Shown here: positions 1-5,908 of the stretch, piece after piece | How the letters are laid out: every line of letters starts with the position of its first letter | Position numbering within the stretch: position 1 is the first letter of the stretch | Origin: JALOTE01 sp031422195 | Lineage (GTDB): Bacteria > Pseudomonadota > Alphaproteobacteria > Rhizobiales > Rhizobiaceae | NCBI GenBank assembly: GCA_031422195.1 | Contig: JANOPZ010000062.1 | Coordinates: 1 to 7,090 of the forward strand | DNA: 7,090 bases | Direction of reading: 5' to 3' | Translations under genes and position numbers: made by a program | Notes under the pieces: generated by a model | What the model was told of the DNA's origin: nothing | Databases searched by the model: none | The model's input: only the letters and a program-made list of their open reading frames with translations

Positions 1-694
1 CATAAAGGTTGGCGGGGTTTTCATAGATCTCTCGCGGGCTGCCAATTTGGGCCAAAACCCCATCTGACAATATGCCGATGCGGTCTGCCATTGTCATGGC
101 TTCAATCTGATCATGAGTCACATAAAGCATAGTCGCACCAATTTCGAATTGAATGCGTTTTAACTCAAGCCGCAAATCACCTCGTAGTTTTGCATCAAGT
201 GAAGATAGCGGTTCGTCCATCAAAAAGATCGACGGATCACGGACGAGCGCCCGGCCAATAGCCACACGCTGCATTTCACCGCCAGATAATTTCGTCGATT
301 TGTTTTGCAACTTATGATCAATGCGCACCATTTTGGCGACAGATTGGACGCGGGCATCAATATCTGTCGCTGCCATCTTGCGGGCTGGTGCTCGCAACGG
401 AAAGGCAAGATTTTCGTAAACGCTCAAATGCGGATAAAGCGAATAGGCTTGAAACACAAAAGCAACGTCGCGTCCTGATGGGGCTTCATTTTTAACGCTA
501 ACGCCATCGATAAGAATGTCGCCACTATCCAATTTTTCGAGGCCGGCAATCAAGCGCAAGGTGGTAGTCTTGCCCGCGCCGGTTGGGCCAAGCAACACCA
601 CAAATTCACCATCTGTTATATCCAGTGAAACACCCGAAACAGCTTGGTTCAGACCAAAAGCTTTAGAAATATTTTGCAGCGAAACATCAGACAT
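1..694 (-). CDS. CUT1-type sugar ABC transporter ATP-binding protein (ATPase 1), 3' end outside window
   Basis: This is the cytoplasmic ATP-hydrolysing subunit of a carbohydrate importer (MalK/UgpC type). The first 231 residues are visible and begin MSDVSLQNISKAFG. The whole nucleotide-binding domain is present with consensus motifs: Walker A GPTGAGKTT, Q-loop VFQAYSLYPH, signature LSGGEMQRVAIGRA, Walker B SIFLMDEP, D-loop SSLDAKLR and H-loop VTHDQ. The C-terminal TOBE/regulatory domain (about 120 residues in this family) lies beyond the left edge. The ATG at 694-692 is preceded by a near-perfect ribosome binding site AAGGAGG (707-701) with a 6-nt spacer. The start lies 8 nt inside the end of the ATPase 2 gene, so the two are probably translationally coupled. 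Because its catalytic motifs are all canonical, this subunit probably supplies the intact signature motif of the ATPase pair. Family assignment is firm; the substrate is unknown. Confidence 0.93.
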   Translation of the reverse strand, partial: MSDVSLQNISKAFGLNQAVSGVSLDITDGEFVVLLGPTGAGKTTTLRLIAGLEKLDSGDILIDGVSVKNEAPSGRDVAFVFQAYSLYPHLSVYENLAFPLRAPARKMAATDIDARVQSVAKMVRIDHKLQNKSTKLSGGEMQRVAIGRALVRDPSIFLMDEPLSSLDAKLRGDLRLELKRIQFEIGATMLYVTHDQIEAMTMADRIGILSDGVLAQIGSPREIYENPANLY

Positions 695-1784
695 GAGCCG
701 CCTCCTTTGCGATGGCGGTATTAACGGCATTGCCTGTTTCGGCATCAAATACCGATAGACGATTTGTCTCGAAAGTGACGCCGACCACTTCACCGACTGT
801 AAACTGCAAATCAGAGGTGGCTCTTGCCCGCACGATTGCGCCAAACATTTCCAGCGCCACAATCTGCGTGGTGCCGAGATATTCCGTTCCGTAAATCTTG
901 GCTTTTAATGGTGATTTTGGGTCAAAGCGAATATGCTCAGGGCGCACACCCAAAACACGTTTGCCAGCATTTAGATTTTCAGAAATTTGCGGCACGGCAA
1001 TTTTAATGCCGCCAATCATCACCGATTGATCACCCTTTTGGAAAGCGCCTTCAAACTTGATCAAATTCATCGATGGCGAACCGATAAAATCGGCGACAAA
1101 CAAGGTTGCAGGGTTGTTGTAAATTTCCTGAGGCGTGCCAAATTGTTCGACCAAGCCCTTGTTCATCACGGCAATTTTGTCGGCCATCGCCATAGCTTCA
1201 AGCTGGTCGTGGGTCACATAAACCGTGGTTGCTTTGATGCGGAGATGCAATTCTCTTAGTTCGCGCACCATCACATCACGGAATTCCGCATCGAGTGTGC
1301 CAAGCGGCTCATCCATCAAGAAGCATTTGGGGCGGCGCACAATCGCACGGCCAAGCGCCACGCGTTGGCGGTCGCCACCGGCAAGGCCTGATACCGGTTT
1401 TTCAAGAATATGGTCGATTTGCAAAAGCCGGGCCGTTTCTTCAACGCGGGCTTTAATTTCAGCGGCGGGAACGCCTTGGGCGAGCAATGGAAAGCCAATG
1501 TTTTTGCGCACATTCATATGCGGGTAGAGCGCAAACAATTGGAACACAAAGGCGATGTCACGGTCGCGAGCACGGTTGAACGTCACGTTCTCGCCATCCA
1601 ATAAAATCGCGCCATTGCTTGGTAATTCGAGGCCAGCAATCATACGCAATGTCGTGGTTTTGCCGCAGCCGGATGGGCCGAGCAGCGCTAGAAACTCACC
1701 GTCTTTCACAACGAAGTTGGAATTTTGAACCGCAACGAAATCACCGAATGATTTGTGCAGATTTTCAATGCGAATTTCAGCCAC
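687..1784 (-). CDS. CUT1-type sugar ABC transporter ATP-binding protein (ATPase 2) with altered signature motif
   Basis: This 365-residue protein has the normal full length for a MalK/UgpC-type ATPase. The nucleotide-binding domain fills about residues 1-235: Walker A GPSGCGKTT (36-44), Q-loop VFQLFALYPH with Gln82, Walker B CFLMDEP (Asp158, Glu159), and H-loop VTHDQ with His192. The C-terminal part (about 240-350) is a TOBE-type domain with the VLGVRPEHIRFDP motif. The signature motif reads LAGGD (134-138) in place of LSGGQ, so its serine is alanine. The residues after it, RQRVALGRA, are canonical. The D-loop region is also unusual (LGTLDAEFR). Translation starts at GTG (1784-1782); a GGAG at 1795-1792 sits 7 nt upstream and ends beside the stop of the preceding small gene. 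It most likely forms a heterodimer with ATPase 1. Function as an importer ATPase is firm; the effect of the altered motif is unknown. Confidence 0.95.
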   Translation of the reverse strand: MAEIRIENLHKSFGDFVAVQNSNFVVKDGEFLALLGPSGCGKTTTLRMIAGLELPSNGAILLDGENVTFNRARDRDIAFVFQLFALYPHMNVRKNIGFPLLAQGVPAAEIKARVEETARLLQIDHILEKPVSGLAGGDRQRVALGRAIVRRPKCFLMDEPLGTLDAEFRDVMVRELRELHLRIKATTVYVTHDQLEAMAMADKIAVMNKGLVEQFGTPQEIYNNPATLFVADFIGSPSMNLIKFEGAFQKGDQSVMIGGIKIAVPQISENLNAGKRVLGVRPEHIRFDPKSPLKAKIYGTEYLGTTQIVALEMFGAIVRARATSDLQFTVGEVVGVTFETNRLSVFDAETGNAVNTAIAKEAAHV

Positions 1785-1788
1785 AATT

Positions 1789-1986
1789 TTACTCCGGAAA
1801 CTTTGAAACGACGATGAACATGACCGTTCCGAACAAAAGCGTGAGGAACGACCAAGTGTAGAGCGAGAGGGCGAAGGGCTGAAACATCATCAAAAATCCA
1901 AGGCCGATGATGGCCGTGGCCGTGTTTTCCATCGGCCCGCGGCGAAGTAAAAGCGAGCGTTTGGGTTTTGCAGATTCCATTTTCAT
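1789..1986 (-). CDS. Small two-helix membrane protein of the ABC transporter operon
   Basis: This 65-residue protein is of unrecognised family. It has a basic N-terminus (KPKRSLLLRR, residues 7-16), then two hydrophobic stretches at about 22-41 and 43-61 separated by a very short turn, and it ends SKFPE. By the positive-inside rule this suggests a helical hairpin in the inner membrane with both ends in the cytoplasm. The ATG (1986-1984) overlaps the TGA of permease 2 in an ATGA junction, and the stop codon lies 4 nt before the GTG of ATPase 2. Tight coupling on both sides argues that it is a real gene. It has no strong ribosome binding site of its own, so it probably depends on coupling. A longer reading from an upstream codon at 2097 would run inside permease 2 and was not chosen. 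I recall similar short proteins in rhizobial sugar-transporter operons, without a known role. An accessory subunit or assembly factor of the importer is inference. Confidence 0.8.
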   Translation of the reverse strand: MKMESAKPKRSLLLRRGPMENTATAIIGLGFLMMFQPFALSLYTWSFLTLLFGTVMFIVVSKFPE

Positions 1987-2951
1987 TTGCGCACCGCCCC
2001 GAATGTAATTCCGCGCAGCAAATGCTTGCGAAGTAGAATAGTGAACACCAAAATTGGTACAAGGAAGATGGTTGTTCCAGCGCCCACGGCTGGCCAATCC
2101 ATGCCACCTTCACCGATAATTGTCGGGATGAATGGCGGAGCAGTTTGCGCTTCGCCAGACGTTAAAATCACCGCAAAGGCATATTCATTCCAGGCGAAAA
2201 TCAAGCAGAAGATGGCCGTGGCGGCAATGCCGGTGGTGGCTTGCGGCAGTACAACCCTAATAAATGCTTGCAGCCTTGTGTAGCCGTCAATCAATGCGGC
2301 CTCTTCATACTCGCGGGGAATTTCATCCATGAACCCCTTGAGCAGCCAGACGGCCAAAGATACGTTGATCGCGGTATAAAGCAGGATCATGCCGAGCGCC
2401 GTATCTGAAAGCCCGAGCTGCCGGTACATGAGATATATCGGGATAGCGACGGCAATCGGAGGCATCATGCGGGTGGACAGGATGAAGAATAACAGATCAT
2501 CGGCCAACGGCACTTTGAACCGCGAAAAGCCATAGGCTGCAAGTGTGCCGAGGAAAACCGCCAGGGCCGTTGAACCAAACGCGATAATAACAGAGTTCAT
2601 AAAGCGTGGCCAAAACTTGCTTTCGCCTACAACAACCATAGAGCGATCACGGGCAATTTTATCGCATGTTGTGGTCGCGGGCCCGAGGGTTTCGATATAT
2701 TCAGCAGTTTGCCGCGACCGTGTTGTGAAGAGGTTGCAATAGCCTTCAATCGTCGGGGAAAATGACAGGATTTTGGGCGGATATGAAATCGAATCCGGCG
2801 GTGATTTAATGGACGTTGTAAATATCCAAAACAGCGGCAGCATCGTGACCAGGGCATAAATAATGACCAGCGAACCGGCGATACGTTTTGACCATGGGCT
2901 TGGCTCAACAACAGAGTGAGCGGTGGCCAGATGTGAAGAAATTCCGCTCAT
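1983..2951 (-). CDS. Sugar ABC transporter permease 2 (MalG/UgpE type)
   Basis: This 322-residue inner-membrane channel subunit belongs to the CUT1 class. Hydrophobic segments are visible at about 25-46, 115-140, 150-175, 185-205, 240-262 and 292-310, matching the six expected helices. The cytoplasmic EAA loop that docks on the ATPase is canonical: EEAALIDGYTRLQAF followed by VVLP (about 216-236), with the conserved Gly223. The end, GITFGAVRK, is typical of the family. The first periplasmic loop, between YCNLF and PRFMNS (about 75-116), is some 35 residues longer than in most CUT1 permeases of this type. The ATG (2951-2949) overlaps the TGA of permease 1 by 4 nt; AAGGTG at 2965-2960 gives a reasonable ribosome binding site. 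Its stop overlaps the next small gene in the same way. Function is firm, substrate unknown. Confidence 0.95.
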   Translation of the reverse strand: MSGISSHLATAHSVVEPSPWSKRIAGSLVIIYALVTMLPLFWIFTTSIKSPPDSISYPPKILSFSPTIEGYCNLFTTRSRQTAEYIETLGPATTTCDKIARDRSMVVVGESKFWPRFMNSVIIAFGSTALAVFLGTLAAYGFSRFKVPLADDLLFFILSTRMMPPIAVAIPIYLMYRQLGLSDTALGMILLYTAINVSLAVWLLKGFMDEIPREYEEAALIDGYTRLQAFIRVVLPQATTGIAATAIFCLIFAWNEYAFAVILTSGEAQTAPPFIPTIIGEGGMDWPAVGAGTTIFLVPILVFTILLRKHLLRGITFGAVRK

Positions 2952-3925
2952 CTGGATTTCACCTTATTGAGTGCTTTGACATAAATGTTGGCCAGGCCAA
3001 ACACGGCGACAAATAAGATAATGGCGAATGCCGAGGATGCGCCCGTCCGCCATGCTTCGAATGCCTGACGCTTTAGAGTGATGGACGCAACTTCGGTAAT
3101 TGAGCCCGGCCCTCCGCCTGTGAGCAACGTGACCATATCAAACATTTTGAAGTTTTCGATGCCGCGAAACAAAACCGCCAGCATGATGAATGGCAGCGCC
3201 ATTGGCAGAGTGATTGACCAGAATTGGCGCAGCGGCGAGGCACGGTCCACTTCAGCCGCTTCATAGATGTAATCTGGAATTGAACGTAAGCCAGCCAAGC
3301 AAATCAGCATCACATATGGCGTCCACATCCATGTATCGACAATGACAATCGACCAAGGCGCTAGGTTTACAGAACCAACCATTTGAAACGACGACGCCGG
3401 AACACCTGAAACCAGCTCAACGAGATAATTAAACAGACCAATTTGCGGTTGATACATAAAGCGCCAAAAGTTACCGACAACGGCTGGCGAAAGCATCATT
3501 GGCACCAAAATGATCGTTGTCCAAAATGCGTGGCCGCGAAATTTGCGGTCAATGAGATAGGCCAAAGAAAAGCCGATTACCATTTGCAATAGGATTGTCC
3601 AAAACACGAACTGCGCGGTGGTTTGCATCGCCAACCAGGTATCCGGATTGGTCAGGACGGCAACATAATTATCAAGCCCAACGTTTTTAACTTCGGCGTT
3701 TGGCCGGTTGGCGCGAAAATTTGTGAATGAAAGCTGGATGGTCCAAATCAATGGAAATATGTTGATAGCCAACAGCAGCAACATTGTTGGCGTGATGAAC
3801 AGCCAAGCAATTGCTTTATCAGACAGCCCCCTGACGCGCGTTACTATTTTCTTGGGCGTGGCTTTGACGGCGGCGTTTGCCGCTCGATCTATCATGCCGG
3901 TGGTATCGCTCACGATCCGGTCCAT
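2948..3925 (-). CDS. Sugar ABC transporter permease 1 (MalF/UgpA type)
   Basis: This 325-residue inner-membrane channel subunit pairs with permease 2. The N-terminal 35 residues are hydrophilic and basic; hydrophobic segments follow at about 38-66, 103-125, 133-155, 190-213, 240-256 and 297-315. Family hallmarks are FPLIWTIQLSFTNF, DTWMWTPYVMLICLAGL and LTGGGPG. The EAA loop reads YEAAEVDRASPLRQFWSITLP (221-241): the usual glycine after Asp is Arg228. The ATG at 3925-3923 has no clear Shine-Dalgarno sequence. A second in-frame ATG eleven codons in (3895-3893) is possible but no better supported. A 71-nt spacer with a GC-rich hairpin separates it from the binding-protein gene, the only substantial gap in the operon. 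Function is firm; the start is less so. Confidence 0.94.
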   Translation of the reverse strand: MDRIVSDTTGMIDRAANAAVKATPKKIVTRVRGLSDKAIAWLFITPTMLLLLAINIFPLIWTIQLSFTNFRANRPNAEVKNVGLDNYVAVLTNPDTWLAMQTTAQFVFWTILLQMVIGFSLAYLIDRKFRGHAFWTTIILVPMMLSPAVVGNFWRFMYQPQIGLFNYLVELVSGVPASSFQMVGSVNLAPWSIVIVDTWMWTPYVMLICLAGLRSIPDYIYEAAEVDRASPLRQFWSITLPMALPFIMLAVLFRGIENFKMFDMVTLLTGGGPGSITEVASITLKRQAFEAWRTGASSAFAIILFVAVFGLANIYVKALNKVKSR

Positions 3926-3952
3926 TCAATTCAACTGAGGAGATAAGTGACC

Positions 3953-3978
3953 GCCGCCCCTAAGTGATGAAGGGCGGC
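3953..3978 (-). other. Intercistronic GC hairpin between binding-protein and permease genes
   Basis: A perfect 7-bp inverted repeat, GCCGCCC (3953-3959) and GGGCGGC (3972-3978), encloses a 12-nt loop just after the stop codon of the binding-protein gene. No T-run follows on the minus strand, so it is not a standard rho-independent terminator. In binding-protein-dependent transporter operons such hairpins often protect the 3' end of the binding-protein message and keep its level above that of the permeases. That role here is inference. Confidence 0.6.
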
Positions 3979-3996
3979 AGCACGGGAAGTCCGGTT

Positions 3997-5319
3997 TTAG
4001 AGCTTGCCGTCTTCTTTGAACACAGCTGTCCAATCAACGATCAGGCCATCAAGCGCATCCTTGGCAGTGCCGTTACCTGCAACCACATAATCATGCAGCC
4101 GTTTTTGCATGGCTTGCAAAAGTTGAGCATAAGAAGGCTCTTGCCAAAAATCCTGAACGCCGCCCATGGCTTCCAAGAACTGAGCAGCAAATGGCTGAGA
4201 GGTCGGGAAAGACGGATCGTTCAAAACAGCATTGTGGCAAGCGTAACCGCCAAGTGCCCACCATTTTTTCTGGATGTCAGGATTGGCGAACCATTTAATG
4301 TAGGCCAAAGCGCCATCCATATTGTCGGTATTGGCAACAACAGAAATGCCCTGACCGCCAAGTGTGGAAGCAGCTACTTTTGCGCCCGGGTTCACGAAGA
4401 AGCCGGTCACCGGGCCAACTTTTTCGTCTTTTGCCATACCCGGCATAAAGGCGAACCAGTTCATCATCATGGCAACCTGCCCCGATTTGAACGCATCGAG
4501 GCCTTCACCCATATAGCTGTCGGTGTAGCCCGGAGGGGTGCAGCAATCATAGATGGCCTTATACATTTCAAGACCGGCAACGGCATCGGCTGAGTTTACA
4601 GCACCTTCCATGTCATATTTGCCGGGCGTGTTTTCATACTTGAAACCATATGGATAAAGCGCGGACGTTGCGCCCATTGTGATGCCTTCAGACGCACGCT
4701 CAGTGAAAATTGCTGCGCCATAAACTTTTTGACCGTTAATTTCGCGGCCTTGGAAAAATTCGGCAATTTGCTTTAATTCAGCATATGTTTTTGGCGGAGC
4801 CAAATCAGCGCCCGTTTTGGCTTTGTATTCCGCCATTATTTCGGGGTTTTCAAACCAGTCTTTGCGATAGAACCAACCGTTGGCATCGCCCATTGCTGGT
4901 AGCGCCCAGTAGTTTGGGGTGCCTTTTGGCCATGTGGAATAAGCATTTACAGTTGCCGGCGCAAAGTCTGTCATTTTAATTCCTTCTTTATCGAAGAAAT
5001 CATTCAGCTTCACGTAGTATCCGTTTTCAGCCGAACCACCGAGCCACTGGGAGTCGCCGATAAGCACGTCGCAAAGCTTGCCGCCTGAATTCAACTCATT
5101 CAAAATGCGGTCGGTGAAGTTTGGCCAAGGCGTAAATTCAAAGTTCATTTTGATGCCGGATTGCGCTTCAAAATCTTTTGAGAGTTCAACGAGCGCGTTG
5201 GCAGGATCCCAAGCGGCCCAGCACAATGTCAATTCAGCAGCCTTTGCCCCGCTTGTTAAAGCCGTCGACATAGCCAAGGCAGAAACGAGGCCGAGCGTAA
5301 CTCTTCCCAAATGCTTCAT
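3997..5319 (-). CDS. Sugar ABC transporter periplasmic substrate-binding protein
   Basis: This 440-residue extracellular solute-binding protein (SBP_bac_1/8 type) captures the substrate and delivers it to the permeases. A classic signal peptide occupies residues 1-27: basic MKHLGR, a hydrophobic core, then an AKA cleavage site before AELTL, so export through Sec is expected. No lipobox is seen at this site. The mature protein is rich in aromatic residues, as is usual for sugar-binding proteins: CWAAWDPA (33-40), WPNFTD (65-70), GDSQWLGG (88-95), DANGWFYRKDWF (145-156), NWFAF (287-291) and KKWWALGG (351-358). It has five cysteines (33, 83, 259, 260, 361), many for a periplasmic binding protein. 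The start at 5319-5317 is chosen because GGGAGGA (5331-5325) lies 5 nt upstream and the signal peptide then begins correctly; a TTG-initiated extension to 5382 would bury it. It is the first gene of the operon. The ligand is unknown; sugar or polyol is inferred from family and partners. Confidence 0.95.
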   Translation of the reverse strand: MKHLGRVTLGLVSALAMSTALTSGAKAAELTLCWAAWDPANALVELSKDFEAQSGIKMNFEFTPWPNFTDRILNELNSGGKLCDVLIGDSQWLGGSAENGYYVKLNDFFDKEGIKMTDFAPATVNAYSTWPKGTPNYWALPAMGDANGWFYRKDWFENPEIMAEYKAKTGADLAPPKTYAELKQIAEFFQGREINGQKVYGAAIFTERASEGITMGATSALYPYGFKYENTPGKYDMEGAVNSADAVAGLEMYKAIYDCCTPPGYTDSYMGEGLDAFKSGQVAMMMNWFAFMPGMAKDEKVGPVTGFFVNPGAKVAASTLGGQGISVVANTDNMDGALAYIKWFANPDIQKKWWALGGYACHNAVLNDPSFPTSQPFAAQFLEAMGGVQDFWQEPSYAQLLQAMQKRLHDYVVAGNGTAKDALDGLIVDWTAVFKEDGKL

Positions 5320-5324
5320 ATTAG

Positions 5325-5331
5325 TCCTCCC
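5325..5331 (-). promoter_or_regulatory. Ribosome binding site of the substrate-binding protein gene
   Basis: GGGAGGA on the minus strand lies 5 nt before the ATG at 5319. This strong site fixes the start of the signal peptide over the longer in-frame reading. Confidence 0.85.
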
Positions 5332-5334
5332 GTT

Positions 5335-5359
5335 CGCGGCCGCACCGTGCAGGCCCGCG
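5335..5359 (-). other. GC-rich leader hairpin just upstream of the binding-protein ribosome binding site
   Basis: On the plus strand CGCGGCCGCA (5335-5344) pairs with TGC, GGCC and GCG of 5348-5359 around a 3-nt loop. This gives ten base pairs interrupted by single bulges at A5351 and C5356. In the minus-strand transcript the structure ends 3 nt before the ribosome binding site. A role in mRNA stability or translation control is inference; no known riboswitch or leader family was recognised. Confidence 0.45.
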
Positions 5360-5427
5360 TAGATTAGCCTGGCCTCCTCCAAGGACAGGTCACCGTGTCA
5401 TTTGCGCAGGGCAATGATGAATGGCGA

Positions 5428-5457
5428 TTGTTGAGTTATGATTGATTTACTCAACAA
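5428..5457. repeat. Inverted repeat TTGTTGAGT / ACTCAACAA, operator candidate
   Basis: Perfect 9-bp arms at 5428-5436 (TTGTTGAGT) and 5449-5457 (ACTCAACAA) are separated by a 12-nt AT-rich spacer. The arms recur about 150 bp away at 5604-5622, which makes a protein-binding site more likely than a chance hairpin. It lies within the probable leader or promoter of the transporter operon. Confidence 0.55.
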
Positions 5458-5474
5458 ATCAACAGGAATAAATA

Positions 5475-5514
5475 GCTGCACTGCAGCATTTAATTATTGC
5501 AATGCAGCAATAAT
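5475..5514. repeat. Tandem TGCA-N-TGCA boxes spaced 21 bp
   Basis: TGCACTGCA (5477-5485) and TGCAATGCA (5498-5506) are each symmetrical and are each followed by GCA. Their centres are 21 bp apart, two helical turns. The second box sits inside a further inverted repeat ATTATTGC (5493-5500) / GCAATAAT (5507-5514). Same-face binding of two regulator dimers is inferred. Confidence 0.5.
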
Positions 5515-5521
5515 AATCCAA
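5493..5521 (-). promoter_or_regulatory. Candidate promoter of the ABC transporter operon
   Basis: On the minus strand TTGGAT (5521-5516), a 17-nt spacer and AATAAT (5498-5493) resemble a sigma-70 promoter with a good -10 and a poor -35. It coincides with a TGCA box, as a repressed promoter might. The implied leader is about 165 nt. Other weak hexamers exist nearer the gene, so this is tentative. Confidence 0.3.
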
Positions 5522-5603
5522 AAAATCGCAACTTATCATATACTTAGGCCGGTTTCAGCCTAACGATTAACAGTGCAGTCGCCGGCTGAGTCACAGAAAA
5601 TTC

Positions 5604-5622
5604 ACTCAACAATTTGTTTAGT
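5604..5622. repeat. Second TTGTTGAGT-type palindrome, operator candidate
   Basis: ACTCAACAA (5604-5612), one base, then TTGTTTAGT (5614-5622) form an inverted repeat with a single mismatch. The left arm is identical to an arm of the 5428-5457 repeat. Here the arms are almost adjacent and in the opposite relative order. It lies about 30 bp past the stop of the cold-shock gene. Confidence 0.5.
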
Positions 5623-5651
5623 AACCGATAAGGCGCGAACCCAATCACGAA

Positions 5652-5864
5652 TCAGCCAGCCATTCTTATATTGACTGCCGACGCTTTGCCCCGTTTGGGA
5701 TCATTTGCCATATCATATGTCACACGCTGGTTGTCTGCTAAGCTTTTAAATCCCGATTGCTGCAAGGCGCTGATGTGGACAAAAACATCTGCTCCGCCAT
5801 CATCAGGCTTGATAAAACCATAGCCTTTGGTTTCGTTGAACCATTTCACAGTGCCTTTCAGCAT
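5652..5864 (-). CDS. Cold-shock protein, CspA family
   Basis: This complete 70-residue single-domain protein has the cold-shock (OB) fold and binds single-stranded RNA and DNA in the cytoplasm. Paralogues act as RNA chaperones or transcription antiterminators; many are not cold-induced. The start MLKGTVKWFN is followed by RNP1 KGYGFI (13-18) and RNP2 VFVHI (27-31), with the usual aromatic residues in place, then HISALQQSGF and a slightly basic end (KRGKASAVNIRMAG). The length is normal. GGAG at 5876-5873 lies 8 nt before the ATG. A promoter candidate lies about 60 nt upstream. It shares orientation with both neighbours but is separated from the oxidoreductase by a terminator and from the transporter by a 332-nt regulatory region, so it is probably its own unit. 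I see no functional link to sugar transport. Confidence 0.96.
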   Translation of the reverse strand: MLKGTVKWFNETKGYGFIKPDDGGADVFVHISALQQSGFKSLADNQRVTYDMANDPKRGKASAVNIRMAG

Positions 5865-5908
5865 AACACAATCTCCGTAGTGGTAATGTTACTGGGGGAA
5901 GCGCTGGC

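Larger units (their letters stand above)
5320..5651 (-). promoter_or_regulatory. Regulatory region upstream of the ABC transporter operon
   Basis: This 332-nt stretch between the cold-shock gene and the binding-protein gene contains no convincing gene. From the cold-shock side it holds a close palindrome (5604-5622), a weak hairpin (5544-5563), a T6 run on the minus strand, two tandem TGCA-N-TGCA boxes with a candidate promoter (about 5475-5521), an inverted repeat of TTGTTGAGT (5428-5457), a GC hairpin and the ribosome binding site. The density of repeats fits a tightly controlled catabolic operon. The regulator is not encoded in the window. Confidence 0.7.

Noticed and set aside
1987..2097. 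Longer version of the small membrane protein starting inside permease 2
   Set aside because: The extension overlaps the permease in another frame and has no membrane-protein character; the ATGA junction gives a natural start at 1986.
3964..4593. Plus-strand 209-codon open frame opposite the binding protein
   Set aside because: It is antisense to a clearly coding gene with family motifs, and its translation resembles no known protein; it is a codon-bias shadow.
1..5319. Assignment as the glycerol importer GlpSTPQV
   Set aside because: That system also has two ATPases, but the gene order differs (binding protein first here), and the small protein does not resemble the small membrane protein I recall from glycerol operons. 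The substrate is left open.
5319..5382. TTG-initiated N-terminal extension of the binding protein by 21 residues
   Set aside because: It would place a hydrophilic segment before a classic signal peptide, and the strong ribosome binding site GGGAGGA is positioned for the ATG at 5319.
5544..5563. Hairpin TTAGGC / GCCTAA as terminator of the cold-shock gene
   Set aside because: Only 6 bp with an 8-nt loop, and the T6 run on the minus strand comes about 20 nt later, so it is not a convincing intrinsic terminator; the cold-shock transcript end is unresolved.
5428..5622. Repeats as a CRISPR array or mobile-element ends
   Set aside because: The units are only 9 bp, unevenly spaced and inverted, with no transposase or cas gene nearby; operator sites explain them better.
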